This document shows positions 25,339-37,079 of a stretch of 64,000 bases of DNA, one piece after another. The stretch is from Ailurus styani (lineage: Eukaryota > Chordata > Mammalia > Carnivora > Ailuridae). Numbering within the stretch: the first letter of the stretch is position 1; each line of letters opens with the position of its first letter. The position numbers and the translations under genes are program-made. Under the pieces are notes generated by a model. That model was not told where the DNA came from, ran no database searches, and worked only from the letters and a program-made list of their open reading frames with translations. The stretch covers positions 26,396 to 90,395 of the forward strand of contig LNAC01001813.1 of NCBI GenBank assembly GCA_002007465.1. The letters are read 5' to 3'.

Positions 25339-26107
25339 TTAGTGAACTTTAAAAGGTCTCAGTGACAAAAGTCATATGCATTTGGAGGCAAATTTATTTA
25401 AAGAACCTTTCAGAAATCCTTAATAGGGGGAGCTTATGAGCCTGGAGATTGGCTGCAAGTTAAAATACAAGATGCATATTTAATAAGCATAATGAAGAAA
25501 TACAACTTATGAAAATTACTAATAGGTGGATGTCAACAGAAGGTCATATAAGCTCAATAAATCATCAGCTGTGAGGCAACTGCCTGCTTATGAGCGAGCA
25601 GTCATTCTATGTTTTATCTCACCTTTCAAACAAGTAAACTATTATTTTTATGTCCATCACTTTAATTTAATTTGTGGTAGTTGAAGATATAACCAATGTC
25701 TTAACATTATTTCCTATATCCCTAATTCTCTCAATACTTCAGCTTTCAGTCTTTGGTTGCTAATGTGCTTAAGCAACAACGATACCTAACAACAGCCAAA
25801 TATTCCAGAGTCTTTACATTCTTTGCTGGGCCTATAATTGAGCAGAGTTTTAAGTGAGAATCTTCCAGGAGCTGAATAGTAATAGGTGCCTAAAGCCTTC
25901 AAAATACTTATACCCTCTAAATTACTTGCCTGTAGGAATGTCTCCAAGGAAAATAGATGGGTATATGAAAAGAGTATTAAGTATTATTATACTCACTTGA
26001 GGGTTATTTATAAGAGTGAAAAATTAAGGTTAAATCCAACTTTTTAAATCCTTCTTTGTGTATTCTGATTTCCCTGCAGTAAGCATGCATGAATTTGCTT
26101 TAGCAAT
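25339..26107. other. No recognisable feature
   Basis: Unique intronic sequence. Confidence 0.5.
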
Positions 26108-26512
26108 GTTATAAACTGAATTGTATCCCCTCAAATTCATGTTAAAGCCCTAACCCACAGTACCTCAGAGTGTGACTATATTTGCTTATAGGGCCTTTAA
26201 AAGAGGTAACTTGGTTAAAACGAGACCTTTAGTGTCTGCATAATCCAATCTGATTGACGTCCTTATAAGAAGAGGAGATTAGGATGCACAGGGAGACACC
26301 AGGAATGTATACACACCCAGAGGAAAGATCACAGGAGAATGAAGCAAGAAGACCATCTGCAAGCAAAGGGAAGAGGCATTGGGAGAAACCAAATCTACTG
26401 ACACCTTGATTTAGGACTTCCAGCCCCTAGAGCTATGAGATAACAAATTTCTGTTGTTTAAGACACCCAGTCTATGGTATTTTGTTATGGCAGCTCTACT
26501 GAACTAATAACA
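26108..26512 (+). mobile_element. MLT1-type MaLR LTR
   Basis: Forward copy in consensus order: 'aaactgaattgtatcccctc', 'cttataagaagaggagatta', 'acaccttgatttaggacttc', 'acaaatttctgttgtttaag', 'acccagtctatggtattttg' and 'ggcagctctactgaactaat'. Near full length, so a solo LTR of an ERVL-MaLR element. Confidence 0.88.
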
Positions 26513-26539
26513 TTTAACCAATCTTTTCATTTTTGGTTA

Positions 26540-27530
26540 TTTTTATACTTATGAAATGAATACAAGTACATATTTTTTTTTAATTTAAGTGTCACAAAAG
26601 GACATATAATTAGAAGTGAGTTTCCTTCTTAGGATCCTAGACCTGCTCTCCAGGGAAAGCTGACATCAAGTTTCTTATGTATCTTTCTCCAAAGCTTCAA
26701 TTTGAATAAGCAAATAAATATGTGTGCTATATTTTTATGCAAAATGAGACTATACCATCTTCACTAATCTGCACCTTTTTTTTTAACTTACCTGGAAGCT
26801 TTTCTATATAAGTACATCCAGTTCTTCTTTAATGTTTTTCTATTATAATGATGTTAACAATTGATTTAATCACATCAAAGAACACTTAGGTTGTTTTTCA
26901 TTTTCTGGCTGCACAATGTACTAATAATACTGGCACATACATTTTTAGTACATGGATAAGAATGATGGAATAAGTTCATAAAAATGAAAATGTTAAATCA
27001 AAAGATGAGTTCTTGTTGTTGTTTTCAATTTTGATTTCTTGACTTCTTGTCTTGCAAAGATGTTGTATTAATTTAAATTCCCATCCTGAATATGGGAGTG
27101 CCAATTTCCATCCTTGCTCACACTGTGTGTTATCAAACTCTTTTTTTTAAAGATTTTATTTATTTATTTGACACAGAGAGAGATTACAAGTAGGCAGAGA
27201 GGCAGGCAGAGAGACAGGGAGAGGAGGAAGCAGGCTCCCTGCTGAGCAGAGAGCCCGATGCGGGCCTCGATCCCAGGATGCTGAGATCATGACCTGAGCT
27301 GAAAGCAGAGGCTTTAACCCACTGAGCCACCCAGGCGCCCATCAAACTCTTAATCATTGTTAATCTGACAGGTGAAAATGGCATCTTCCTGTTTTAAACT
27401 GAACTTAACTAATTACAAGTTTAGATGAGACCCTTTTATATGTATAGGAAACAGCTGGATTTCTTCTTCTGGTGTAGCCATTTTATATGCTCTGCCCATT
27501 TTACCATAGATTTTCTTTTTCTCAATTGAT
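26540..27530 (-). mobile_element. Old L1M fragment, reverse
   Basis: 'acattcttttaattttt'-type AT-rich 3' sequence with 'acttaggttgtttttcattt' and 'tgggagtgccaatttccatc' fits the reversed end of an old L1. It is split by the SINEC at 27143-27340 and is very diverged. Confidence 0.5.
27132..27351 (-). mobile_element. Young SINEC, reverse, with 11-bp target-site duplication
   Basis: The perfect duplication 'atcaaactctt' (27132-27142 and 27341-27351) flanks the SINE at 27143-27340. Near consensus: 'gaggaagcaggctccctgc', 'gatgcgggcctcgatcccag', 'aacccactgagccacccagg'. Confidence 0.97.
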
Positions 27531-28051
27531 TTATAAGCACCATGCTTTTCTTTTCATGTATACATACATTTCTGTGAGTTTTGGCAGATGCTTAGAGTCG
27601 TGTAATTACTACAATCAAGATACAGTATAGTTCCATCACTCTGACCAATTCCCTCATGCTGCTCCTTTATGGTCAATTCCTCCACCAATTTCTAATCCCC
27701 AGCAACCAATGATCTGTTCTTTATCCCTATAGTTTTACTTTTTCCAGAATTCCATAAATGAAGTATATAATATATAGTCTTTTGAGTCTGGCTTTTCACA
27801 CTCAGCAAAATATATTTGGGATTAATTATCATTGTGCATAGCAGTTGTTTCTTCCTCATCATTACTGAGTATTATTCTGTTGTGTGGATGTATCACAGTT
27901 TAGTGATCCACTCCCCACTTGAAGGACATTTAGGTCATTCTAGTTTTTGATGACTATGAATAAAACTGCTGTAAACATTTGCATACAGATTTCTGTGGAA
28001 TATAAGTCTCCATTTCTCGAGGCAATACCCAGGATTAAGACTGCTGGGTCA
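27531..28051 (-). mobile_element. Old L1 (L1M-type), reverse, first part
   Basis: 'tttggcagatgcttagagtc', 'atgatctgttctttatccct', 'tctggcttttcacactcagc' and 'aataaaactgctgtaaacat' are L1 3' UTR and ORF2-end phrases in reverse. It is interrupted at about 28052 by a young forward L1 and resumes at 28526. Confidence 0.85.
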
Positions 28052-28524
28052 TCGCACTACTGGGTATTTACCCTAAAGATTCAAAGGTAGTGATCCTCAG
28101 GGGCACATGCACCCAAATGTTTATAGCAGCGATGTCCACAATAACCAAACTATGGAAAGAACCTAGATGTCCATCAACAGATGAATGGATAAAGAAGATG
28201 TAGTATATATATACAATGGAATACTATGCAGCTATCAAAAGAAACGAAATCTTGCCATTTGCAACAACGTGGATGGAACTAGAGGATATTATGCTGAGCG
28301 AAATAAGTCAATCAGAGAAAGACAATTATCATATGATCTCTCTGATATGAGGAACTTTAGGGGCTGGGCGGGGGGTCATGGGGGCTGGGAGGGAAAAATG
28401 AAACAAAATGGGATCAGGAGACAAGAAGGAGACAAACCATAAGAGACTTAATCTCACAAAACAAACTGAGGGTTACTGGAGGGTGGGAGGGTAGGAATAG
28501 GGTGGATGGGTTATCGACTTTGGG
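28052..28524 (+). mobile_element. Young L1 3' end, forward, cut by an assembly N
   Basis: 'cgcactactgggtatttacc', 'gtccatcaacagatgaatgg', 'tggaatactatgcagctatc' and 'agagactttaaatc'-like 3' UTR up to 'ggtggatgggttatcgactt' are close to the carnivore L1 consensus. The last ~100 bp, poly(A) and 3' target duplication are absent because the sequence breaks at the N at 28525. Confidence 0.9.
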
Positions 28525-28525
28525 N
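28525..28525. other. Unresolved base (N), likely an assembly junction
   Basis: A single N falls exactly where the young L1 3' UTR should continue. The next bases belong to the older host L1, and about 50 bp of that host also appear to be missing. This suggests a collapsed gap rather than one ambiguous base. Confidence 0.75.
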
Positions 28526-29880
28526 TCCCAACTGACTATACCATTTTATATTTCCACCACATTGTAAAAGAATTTCAGTTACTCAGCATCCTGACCAACA
28601 CTGGACTTGAGTTTTGTTATAAGGGTTTTTTAAATTTTGTTGGGGTTTTTCTGGGAGGAGGGGATTAAGAAGGGACTTTTTTTGTTGTTTTTCTTTTTTG
28701 TTTAGGTTATTCTATGAGGTTAGTGTTACCTCATTGTAGTTTTGATTTGCATTTTCCTAGTTATGTTAAGTATTACTTTTAGGTGTTTATTTGCCATCCA
28801 TACAACTTCTTTGGTAAACTGTTCAAATTTTTTGCCCATTACATTGTTTATTTTTTTAGCATTTATTTTGAACTTTATATATTCTAGAAATGGTCTCTTA
28901 ACAGATTTGTGATTTGCAAATATGTTTTCCACTTATGGCTTTCCTTTTATTCTCTTTTACAGTGTCTCACAGAGCAAATTTTCAATTTTGGTAAAGGCCC
29001 AAATTTTCTTTTTTCTATGAATTATGCTTTTTGTGTTGTAGCTAAGATTTTTTTTCCCTAACCCAAGGGAAATAATGGAGATATTATTTTGTGGAGTTTT
29101 TTTTTAGAAGTCTTAGTCTTACATTTTATATTTAGGTCTACAATCCATTTTGAGTTAATAAGATGTGGAGTACGGATTAAAGTCCATTTTTTAAAAAGAT
29201 TTCATCCATTTACTTGAGAGAGATAGCAGAGAGCACAAGTGGGGAGAGCTGAGGAGAGGGGCAGAGGGAGAGGGAGAAGCAGACTCCCCTTGCAGAGGGA
29301 GAGGGAGAAGCAGACTCCCCGTTGAGCAGGGAGACTGACGTGGGGCTCAATCCCAGGATCCTGAGATTATAACCTAAACTGAAGACAGATGCTTAACCGA
29401 CTGAGCCGCCCAGGCACCCCTAAAGTCCATTTTAAAAAATACGAATGTATGATGCCCCAGCACTATTTTTTTTTAATCTTTCCTCCACTGCCTTTGTCTC
29501 TTGTTAACAATTAATTGACTGTATTTAGGTATATTTATTTCTGGACTCTATCTTCTTCCATTGACATATTTGTCTGTTCCTTCACCACTGCCATGCTGTC
29601 TTGATTATGATAGCTTTAAGTCCCAGAATCAAATTATGTGAGTCTTCCAACTTTCTTCCTCAAAGATGTTGCTAATCTAGTCCTTTTGCCTTGCCATATA
29701 AAATTTAGAGCCAGCTTGTCTGCATCTACCGAAAGGTCTTGCTGGGATTTTGTTTGATGTTACACTGAATCCACCCATCAGTTTAGGAAGGAACAAATTT
29801 ATACATCTATATATTCATAGACTTTGTTCATTAATTGATTGATTTTTTTCTTCATTAATTTGTAAAAGCTATTTGTTTCT
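28526..29880 (-). mobile_element. Old L1 (L1M-type) ORF2 region, reverse, second part
   Basis: Continues from 28051: 'tatttccaccacattgtaaa', 'tctatgatccattttgag'-like 'aggtctacaatccattttga', 'tgactgtatttaggtatatt' and 'cctgctgggattttg'-like 'gtcttgctgggattttgttt'. It is dead ORF2 and ends about 90 bp upstream of coding exon 2. A SINEC interrupts it at 29191-29420. Confidence 0.85.
29178..29433 (-). mobile_element. SINEC, reverse, with 13-bp target-site duplication and internal duplication
   Basis: The duplication 'taaagtccatttt' (29178-29190 and 29421-29433) flanks the SINE at 29191-29420. A 29-bp segment starting 'gcagagggagagggagaagc' occurs twice exactly (29261-29289 and 29292-29320), making this copy longer than the others. 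Confidence 0.95.
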
Positions 29881-29932
29881 CTTAAAAATATTTGCTAGAA
29901 GGAAAAAAAAACTCAGTTGGACCAGCAGATAG

Positions 29933-30067
<135 letters not shown>

Positions 30068-30725
30068 AAGCTGCCAGCCTCATTCACGGCAAAAATAACA
30101 AGCCACCAAGGGCACTCTTCTGGGAAAAAAAATCTAACACTCGAGCTATGTTGATTTACTAAGCAGGACACTCAATTTGCTTTCCCATTTGTAAGGGATT
30201 TACATGTGAAACCTCCCCCAGTGCTAATGGGAATCATTATCCAACTCAATCCTCTCTGCACAGGACAGAGTGACCGCCAATGTGACAGGGAGGCTCAGGT
30301 TATTTAATATAAAAAGCTCTTAGAATTAACACTCCCCAGGTTTCAAAGATCCATGTAGTGTTAATTTACTTCCACATTTTCTTTTCATTTTCAAATCTGA
30401 ATGTTTTGTCTAAACTTACCAATGGCAATGACCTGGATGGGAATTTGGCTTCTCTGGATCTTCTGGAAAAACAGAGTCAATCTTTGCTTCCTGTGTTGTT
30501 TTTTGTGAATACAGAAATACAACTACTTAAAAAAGATAAGGCTATTATTATAAAAAGAATTATTATTATTAATTATTATTAATATAATTATTATTAACTA
30601 TATGGTTTGAAATGAACTGAACTAAGTATCTTTCTCTTCTCTTCATATGAATTTTTTTCTCATAAACATCTTTAATTAGAAACATAAAACAAGATAATGC
30701 TTAATAAACTTGGTTGTTGTGCCCT
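30068..30725 (+). other. Probable 3' UTR of the FAM240-like gene
   Basis: Runs from the stop codon to just past the AATAAA at 30703-30708. It contains no named transposon but includes a (TTA)n microsatellite. The extent is inferred from the poly(A) signal only. Confidence 0.5.
30540..30600 (+). repeat. (TTA)n microsatellite
   Basis: Imperfect 'ttattattaattattatta' units; probably inside the 3' UTR. Confidence 0.9.
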
Positions 30726-30728
30726 CAC
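30703..30728 (+). terminator. Candidate poly(A) signal with GU-rich downstream element
   Basis: AATAAA at 30703-30708 is followed within 20 bp by 'tggttgttgtg', a typical GU-rich cleavage element. It is about 640 nt after the stop codon at 30065. Chance AATAAA motifs are common in such AT-rich DNA. Confidence 0.55.
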
Positions 30729-31439
30729 TGAAGCGTGCCCTGTGTTAACTCCTTCATGCCTGTCTTGGTTAGCTGTCTGGTGCTTGAGCAAGTGTCAGCT
30801 CTAGCTGCCCCCAGACACATTTGGAATTTACAGTCACCCTCACTGTAGTCTCTTCTCAGTTCCAGAGCATGACCACAGGGCTGGGCAGGTTCTATCAATC
30901 ACAGTAACTCGAGTTCTTCTGCCCACAGAATCTTCTTTGGGAGACAGGTACAGGAGCCCTGAGCACCAAGGAATGCAGATGGCCAGAGGGACACAGGGGA
31001 GATAACCTGAGGCAGTGCTGGGAAAGGCATCCAACTCTCACTAACACCCTGTTGTAGCATACACTGCTTCCCTTGGAAAACTAACAGGACTTCTCAGAGC
31101 TAAGAGAACCATGGGGTGGCCAGAGAGTTGGAGAGGTGATTCCACATCCCCACAATTATGAGATCCAGACCCCTGCTACAGGTTCTTATCCAATTTGGAT
31201 ACAACATATAAATAGCAATCTATAGCTGGGAAAATCTGAGCAAAGTTTGGTAAAAGAGGCTAATAGTAAAATACAATTTTAGTAAGGACAGAGAACCATG
31301 GGAATACATATCAGGTTACCTAACAATACAGAATGGTCAGGGAAAACCCCCTGGGAAACCGATGTTTAAGCTGAGACCTATAAAAACTGAATAAAGGTCA
31401 TACATTATATGATTTCATATAAGTGCATAAATCATATCA
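30729..31439. other. No recognisable feature
   Basis: Unique-looking DNA downstream of the gene. The 31320-31400 portion ('cagggaaaaccccctgggaa', 'taagctgagacctataaaaa') resembles a common ancient mammalian repeat I cannot name. Confidence 0.4.
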
Positions 31440-32380
31440 TACAGTTTGTGTGCTTTTATTACATTTTTTATTAACCATTTCTCCTTGTTTTCACTGTCTT
31501 AACTTGCTCCCCTCCTTTTTATCTGCATTCCCTACCATCAGCAACCCCTATACCCCATAACCCATGTTAATAACCTGGTGTGAGTCCTCCTGTATTTTCC
31601 CCATGTTCACATAGGTATGTACAGACACACACATTCACACCCACACTTACACATTGACACAGACATGCACAAATACACATGCATACTCTCACACACTCTA
31701 CATCTAAAGGGCTTTGTGTGACTATGTTTGTTGGTAACATTTTACAAAATAAGATCATATGACACTTCTCTACATCTTCCTTTCCTCACTCAACCTTCCT
31801 CACATAAATGCTAGGTCAATTTAACTCCAATTCCCATTTTTAATGGAATCATATTATACTCTGATGTGGCTGCTCCATAATAAAGCCAACAATTCTTTTA
31901 AAGATGGACAGTCACATAATTTTCAGGTTTTTGTCATTCAAACAATGTAGCAGCAGATACAAGAGTATTCAAAAAGTATTTATTTACTTATTTATTTATT
32001 CCATTGGTTCTGTGCTAGAAAATAGATTTCCAGGAACTGGAAATGAGAACAAATAGTATTGCAGTTCCTACTTTTTTAAATGATACTACAATGTTTTCCA
32101 GAAAGGCTGGCAAAATTCCCATTTGAATAAGTAGTTATTAAGAGTTTACCCTTCTCCCTGTATCACTGCCAGGAATAAGCATCATAGTATCATAGCTGCC
32201 CTTCATTTTTTCTAATCTGAGGGATGACATCATGTGGTTTCTTTGACCCCTAGTAATTGGGGTTTTCTTTTTACTTGTTTATTAGCTTAATTTCCTTGTC
32301 TGTGAAATGCTTAGTCAAATAGACCACCCATTTTTCTAAGGTTTACCTTTCTACATCAATGCGTATAAATTATTTATACA
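31440..32380 (-). mobile_element. Old L1 (L1ME-like), reverse
   Basis: 'atttttaatggaatcatatt', 'gataatgtagcagc'-like 'caatgtagcagcagatacaa', 'gttttccagaaaggctggca' and 'gacatcatgtggtttctttg' match the reversed old L1 3' part. It includes a degenerate ACAC-rich stretch at 31616-31700. Confidence 0.7.
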
Positions 32381-32804
32381 TTGCAAAACTTAACCCCTGG
32401 ACTATCCTTTGCATTAGGAGTCTGGAGAACAGGGTTGGCTTGTTTAAACACACATGATCAAGTCTGAAAACCTCAAAGCTATCAATGAAAAAAGTAGACA
32501 TATTTGTAAAATATGTAAATATGTAAAAATAAAAGGCTTATATGTGGTGAAAGTTACCATAATCACTGGCTTTGGCAGATTCGCAAGTCTAAATAATCAT
32601 TCATCTGCAATTGGGAAAGCGGGAGAGGACAGGAGGTGAATTAAGAGATTGTTTCCAGCGTCTACATGGCAGAGACCAGGGTTGAACAGATAGAGTGGAT
32701 AGGTCATTCAGGTTAATCCAATGTAGGGTAGCAAGGCATGGAGATTCTAAAAATATAAATGTTTATACTAAATGTTATATATATGTATATATATATGTAA
32801 TATA
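32381..32804. other. No recognisable feature; AT repeat at the right end
   Basis: Unique sequence. A (TA)n-rich run at about 32774-32806 abuts the SINEC target duplication. Confidence 0.5.
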
Positions 32805-33032
32805 TAAATGTTTATTTTATTTTAAGATTTTGCATATTTATTTGAGGTGGAGTGAGAGAGAAAGAGAGGAGAGTGTGCGCAGGAGTGGGAGAAGGGACTG
32901 AGGGAGAGGGAGAAGCAGACTCTCCACTAAGCAAGGAACCCAATGTGGGGCTCGATCCCAGGACCCTGAGATCATGACCTGAGCTGAAGGCAGATGTGTA
33001 ACCCACTGAGCCACCCAGGTACCCCTAAATGT
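32805..33032 (-). mobile_element. SINEC, reverse, with short target-site duplication
   Basis: 'taaatgt' (32805-32811 and 33026-33032) flanks 32812-33025. The SINE has 'gagaagcagactctccacta', 'gggctcgatcccaggaccct' and 'actgagccacccaggtaccc'. Confidence 0.9.
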
Positions 33033-33349
33033 GAACTTATTTTGACTAATATTTAATTAACATGAACCTAAAGAGACAGCAAAGCTGGATCTGTTACCAC
33101 TGGGAACCTTGGAACAGGGCCAAACCACCAAGCTATGTTTTCCTCATCTATAGTGATGGCCATACAATTCTGTATCTCAAGGTGGTTGGAATTAAACAAG
33201 CAGATGTAAAAACCAGAACATCAGGACCTGGTACAAAGCAAGACTTCATGTACCTCGACTCTCTGCCTCATCCTATCCCTTGCTCTCACTTGGCTAGGCT
33301 CACAGAAGGTGAATGGCTTGTATTGGGCAGTAGTAACTAAGTCTGCTTG
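33033..33349. other. No recognisable feature
   Basis: Unique-looking sequence; the 92-codon frame at 33062 has no recognisable product. Confidence 0.45.
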
Positions 33350-33490
33350 CTGGCCAGAATCCTGGAAAACTTTTTTAAATTTATGGATCCTGGACTCCAC
33401 TTCCAGAGATTCTAATTCTGTTGGCCTGGTGTGGGGCTCAGAAATTTCTGTATTTTTATGAAGCTTCCCGGAAGATCCTGATACTTAGCT
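33350..33490 (+). mobile_element. MER5A-like hAT MITE
   Basis: 'gactccacttccagagattc', 'taattctgttggcctggtgt', 'ggggctcagaaatttctgta' and 'gatcctgatactt' follow the MER5A/B consensus from its centre to near its 3' end. Confidence 0.7.
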
Positions 33491-33564
33491 AGACTTGGGA
33501 ACAGCTTTCCCAAAGGACACAGGATCTAGTGGAAAAGACAAACAATTAAAACAGACGGTCACCA

Positions 33565-33730
33565 ACTGTACATTAAATCTCCAGAATTTAATCATCCTGA
33601 ACAACTTAAATTTTATGCCCTTTGACCAACATCTCCCTGTTTTGCCCACCTCCCAACCCCTGGTAACCACTGTAGTTGGTAACACTGTATCGTATACTTG
33701 AAATTTGCTAAGAGAGTAGACTTTAAGTGT

Positions 33731-33772
<42 letters not shown>

Positions 33773-33895
33773 GGTTTATGTGAGGTGATGGAAATGTTAA
33801 TTAGTTGATTATAGTAACCATTTCACAAAGTATGTATGTATCAAAACATGTACCTTAAATATATACAAGTTTTATTTGTCAATTATTCTTCAGTA
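33565..33895 (+). mobile_element. L1M 3' end, forward
   Basis: 'gtatacttgaaatttgctaa', 'gagagtagactttaagtgtt', 'gtgaggtgatggaaatgtta', 'accttaaatatatacaagtt' and 'attcttcagtaaag' are the classic L1MA/MB 3' end. The (AC)n expansion lies at its usual place in this family. Confidence 0.88.
33734..33772 (+). repeat. (AC)19 microsatellite
   Basis: An uninterrupted AC run of about 38 bp within the L1M 3' end; a likely polymorphic marker. Confidence 0.98.
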
Positions 33896-33899
33896 AAGA

Positions 33900-34290
33900 G
33901 TGGAGGGAGCTGAATCAAGGTGGTAAGGCCATAGGAAGGGCATGTGAGGTGCTATGAATAGTCTGGCTTCGGGGAGGTGTGAAGGTCTTACAGTGGGGCC
34001 TTGAAGGACGGAATCAAGTGTACTGTCAGCAGGGGGAGTGGAGGGAGGAAAGGAGAGGTAGGTTGAGGTTAAATGGGAGGCTTTTAAAATGCTGGCCAAG
34101 GAGTTTGGACTTTAGCACAAAGGCAATGGAGACTCATCAGATGTTTTTAAGCAGGACAGTAACTTGCTAAGAACTTGTCTTAGTAACTGAGTAAAACAAC
34201 CCTGGCAGACGTGTGGAGAATGCACTCTACAGATGCTGGGGATTGTCTTTGTTAAAACTATGATTATCCAAACAGCCTGATTTGGAAAAT
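33900..34290 (+). repeat. Ancient mammalian interspersed repeat, family not named
   Basis: 'gtggggccttgaaggacgga', 'aaggagtttggactttagca', 'caatggagactcatcagatg' and 'agcaggacagtaacttgcta' form a pattern I recognise from many mammalian loci but cannot assign to a family. Confidence 0.45.
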
Positions 34291-35612
34291 ATACCAATGT
34301 GATCTTCCACTCTGTTCAAGGTAAGTGGAAGTACAAATAACGGTATGGTCTAAGTGATGAAATATTAGGAAAAACACAACAAACTTGTCTTATGCCCTGT
34401 CTCAAGGTCAATAATTTTAAAGTTCCAGGCTTTTATTTTAAAATTATTTAACACTTTTCCTTTAATAACCTTGCCTGAGATATGGACTGAAAAATAGCAA
34501 AATCTTTAATTCCACCAATTTAGAAGTGAGCACTGCTGCTCAAGAGGGTTTACTGAATTTATTTTTTTTATTGGGTTTACTGAATTTAAACCACAGCTTT
34601 ATTTATGTTTGACAATGAGTAGCAATAAAAGGTCCTTTTGTCTATTAGATAAATGATTCAGCATTAGTGAAGGAGGAAATTAGAACAGAAAGTGTCTCTT
34701 TTCACAAAGCAATTCAAAAGTGAAATTATGAAGAGTTCTTGACTTCCAGCCCAGTGCTCAAGCCCTTGCACTCTTTATGGTACAGACCAGCTGAAATGGG
34801 TGTGCCTAGCCAGGAGACACAAAGGCACTTGGAGGCTTCTCTGTCAGAAACATCATAAATGGGGAGGAGGAGGGAGAGGGAGAGAGACATTGGTTAAAAA
34901 GATTTACTGGCCTCATGATCAGATGAGATGGGCAATGCCCAAAGACTGCTGGTTAAATTGGAAGATTAGTTTCAGAGCTGGGCCACTGCCCCCAGCATCA
35001 CAAGCACTGAAGGACAGCTAAAGTGCAAAAGAGGCACAGAGCCAGGCCTCCCAGATGACCACAGGCAAGAACTGAAGAACAAGGAGGAGCTTCGGCTAAT
35101 CGCCTCAGCCTCTGCTTGCCAACATGCTCCTTGAGAACAAACAGATTCGAAGGAAAACAGTAAGATTTTCTCATACCAGTAATCTTATATTAGCTTAGAA
35201 ACTAATGAGTTTTCTTTGAAAATAATGAATAATTGCAATTTCTCCAATTACAAAAATATACATGCTTATAGTAAAAATTCGGGAAAGCAAAAAGCTTATA
35301 AAAATTACCCAAAGTCCATCGCCCAACAATAAACACTGCTAATGTTTTGAAAACTATAAAATATCTCCCTATTAATGTAAACTAAAAAAGACAAATGGTT
35401 TTCAAAAGTGAGCTCTTGTCACAAATAATTTTCATAAGTTGCTTTTCCATTCAACAATATGTTTTAGACATTAAAAAATTGATAATTACAGATCTACATC
35501 ATCTCTTTGTCAGTTGCATAGTATTTGGATGTGTAGGAGACAAAGGCAGGCTGCCTCAAGATGGGCCACTTTTGCATGAACATTATTTTGAATTAAAAGC
35601 AATCAAACCCAG
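34291..35612. other. No recognisable feature
   Basis: About 1.3 kb of unique-looking AT-rich DNA before the L1 5' UTR. No exon recognised. Confidence 0.45.
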
Positions 35613-36659
35613 AAGAAGTTAAGATGGAGGAGGATTAGGGGACGCTAAATTCATCTGGCCCCCAGAATTCAGCTAGATAATTCTCAAATCATTCTAAACA
35701 TCTGCAAAATCAATCAGAGATCTGAGAAAATTCTACAATTTGCAATTCTACAAATAGAAAAGCAACCACTTTTTGGAAGGTAGGAGGTGCAAAGACTTGA
35801 ATCAGAGTCAAAATATCAGAGGATACCACATGGGGAGGGAGCCTGCTAAAGGAGGCTACTGCATTATAGGTAGCAGTGCACAAAATCAGAGCTTTTAGAA
35901 GTCTGCTATGGTGGGGGATGTCCCTGGCTTAAAGGTGCTCAGGTGGTAGAGCAGGTCAGAATCCCAGGGGGGACAGTGTAGTCTCAGGATCCCTGGGGCC
36001 ACAAAAAAAACAGGGGTACCTGTTTTATGGCAGAATTCCCAGGCATCGGAACAGGGAAGCTAGATGAAAACAACAAGTCTAGGCACTGACTTTCTGCTCA
36101 GTGTTGCCATAAACCAAACCACTGCTAGGTCCCATGACCACTCTCTGGGCAGAGGCCCAGCAAAAGGCAGAACTGCTACAGGAGATGCCCCCCACGCCTG
36201 CTTCCCCAGTGAGGAACAGCACCAGTCTGCACCACAGGAGTCCATAAAATTTAGAGACTTGAAACTCAGTCAAATGCCTAAGATAAAAAATGTTTGGTCA
36301 CAGGCTGGGTGAACAGAGTTTAGATATAAACCAGGGATATAAAAGTGACTGACTGCTTTTCTGTGAAGGTTCAGCCCCAGTGCTAGAGATCAGGGTAACA
36401 CCATTTGCATCCCCCATCAGTGCAAAAAGCCTGAAGGGAGCTAAAGAGCTCCAGATAGTGCAATCTAAAGCTACTTACACTGAGCCCAGACCCCTGGCAA
36501 AGGAGATGCAGCTTCACAAGTGCAAGGACATCTGAGAATCAGATCAACAGGTCCCTCCCTGAGAAAACCAGGAGGAACAGCTCATTAGCACCAAGTTTAC
36601 CAATCACAGATAACTACAAAACTTCAGCTCTTGGGGAAAATAGTATACAGTATCTGTGG

Positions 36660-37075
36660 GCTTGTGTTTCTTTTTTGTTTATTCTTTAATCTTTCAGTTT
36701 TATTTTTTTCAGCTATTTTCTTATTAAATTTTTTTTATTCTTTTTAAAATTTTTATTTTTATATATATGGTATATATATATATATATACATATGCATTGT
36801 GTTTGGTTCTCATTCTTTGTATTTTATTTTATTTTATTTTTGTACATATATAAGTTTTTCATTATTTTCTGTTTAGGGATCTAGTTTCCTTTAACAACCA
36901 GACCAAAATACACCCAGGATCTAGTATTTTTTTGTTGTTGTTGTTCTTTTTTGTTTCTGGCTTGATTTTTTTCTTATTTTGTTTTGTTTTTGTTTTCTTC
37001 TGCTTTGTTTCATTACTTTTTTCTGTTGTTGTTGGGGTTCTCTTTTCTCTCTCTTTCTTCTATTTTTTTCTGGGC
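36660..37075 (+). repeat. T-rich low-complexity part of the L1 5' UTR
   Basis: Poly-T with (TA)n at 36755-36795 and (TTG)n near 36935. Equivalent T-rich tracts are a normal part of carnivore L1 5' regions. Reverse-strand Lys/Gln-rich frames here are artefacts. Confidence 0.85.
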
Positions 37076-37079
37076 ATAA

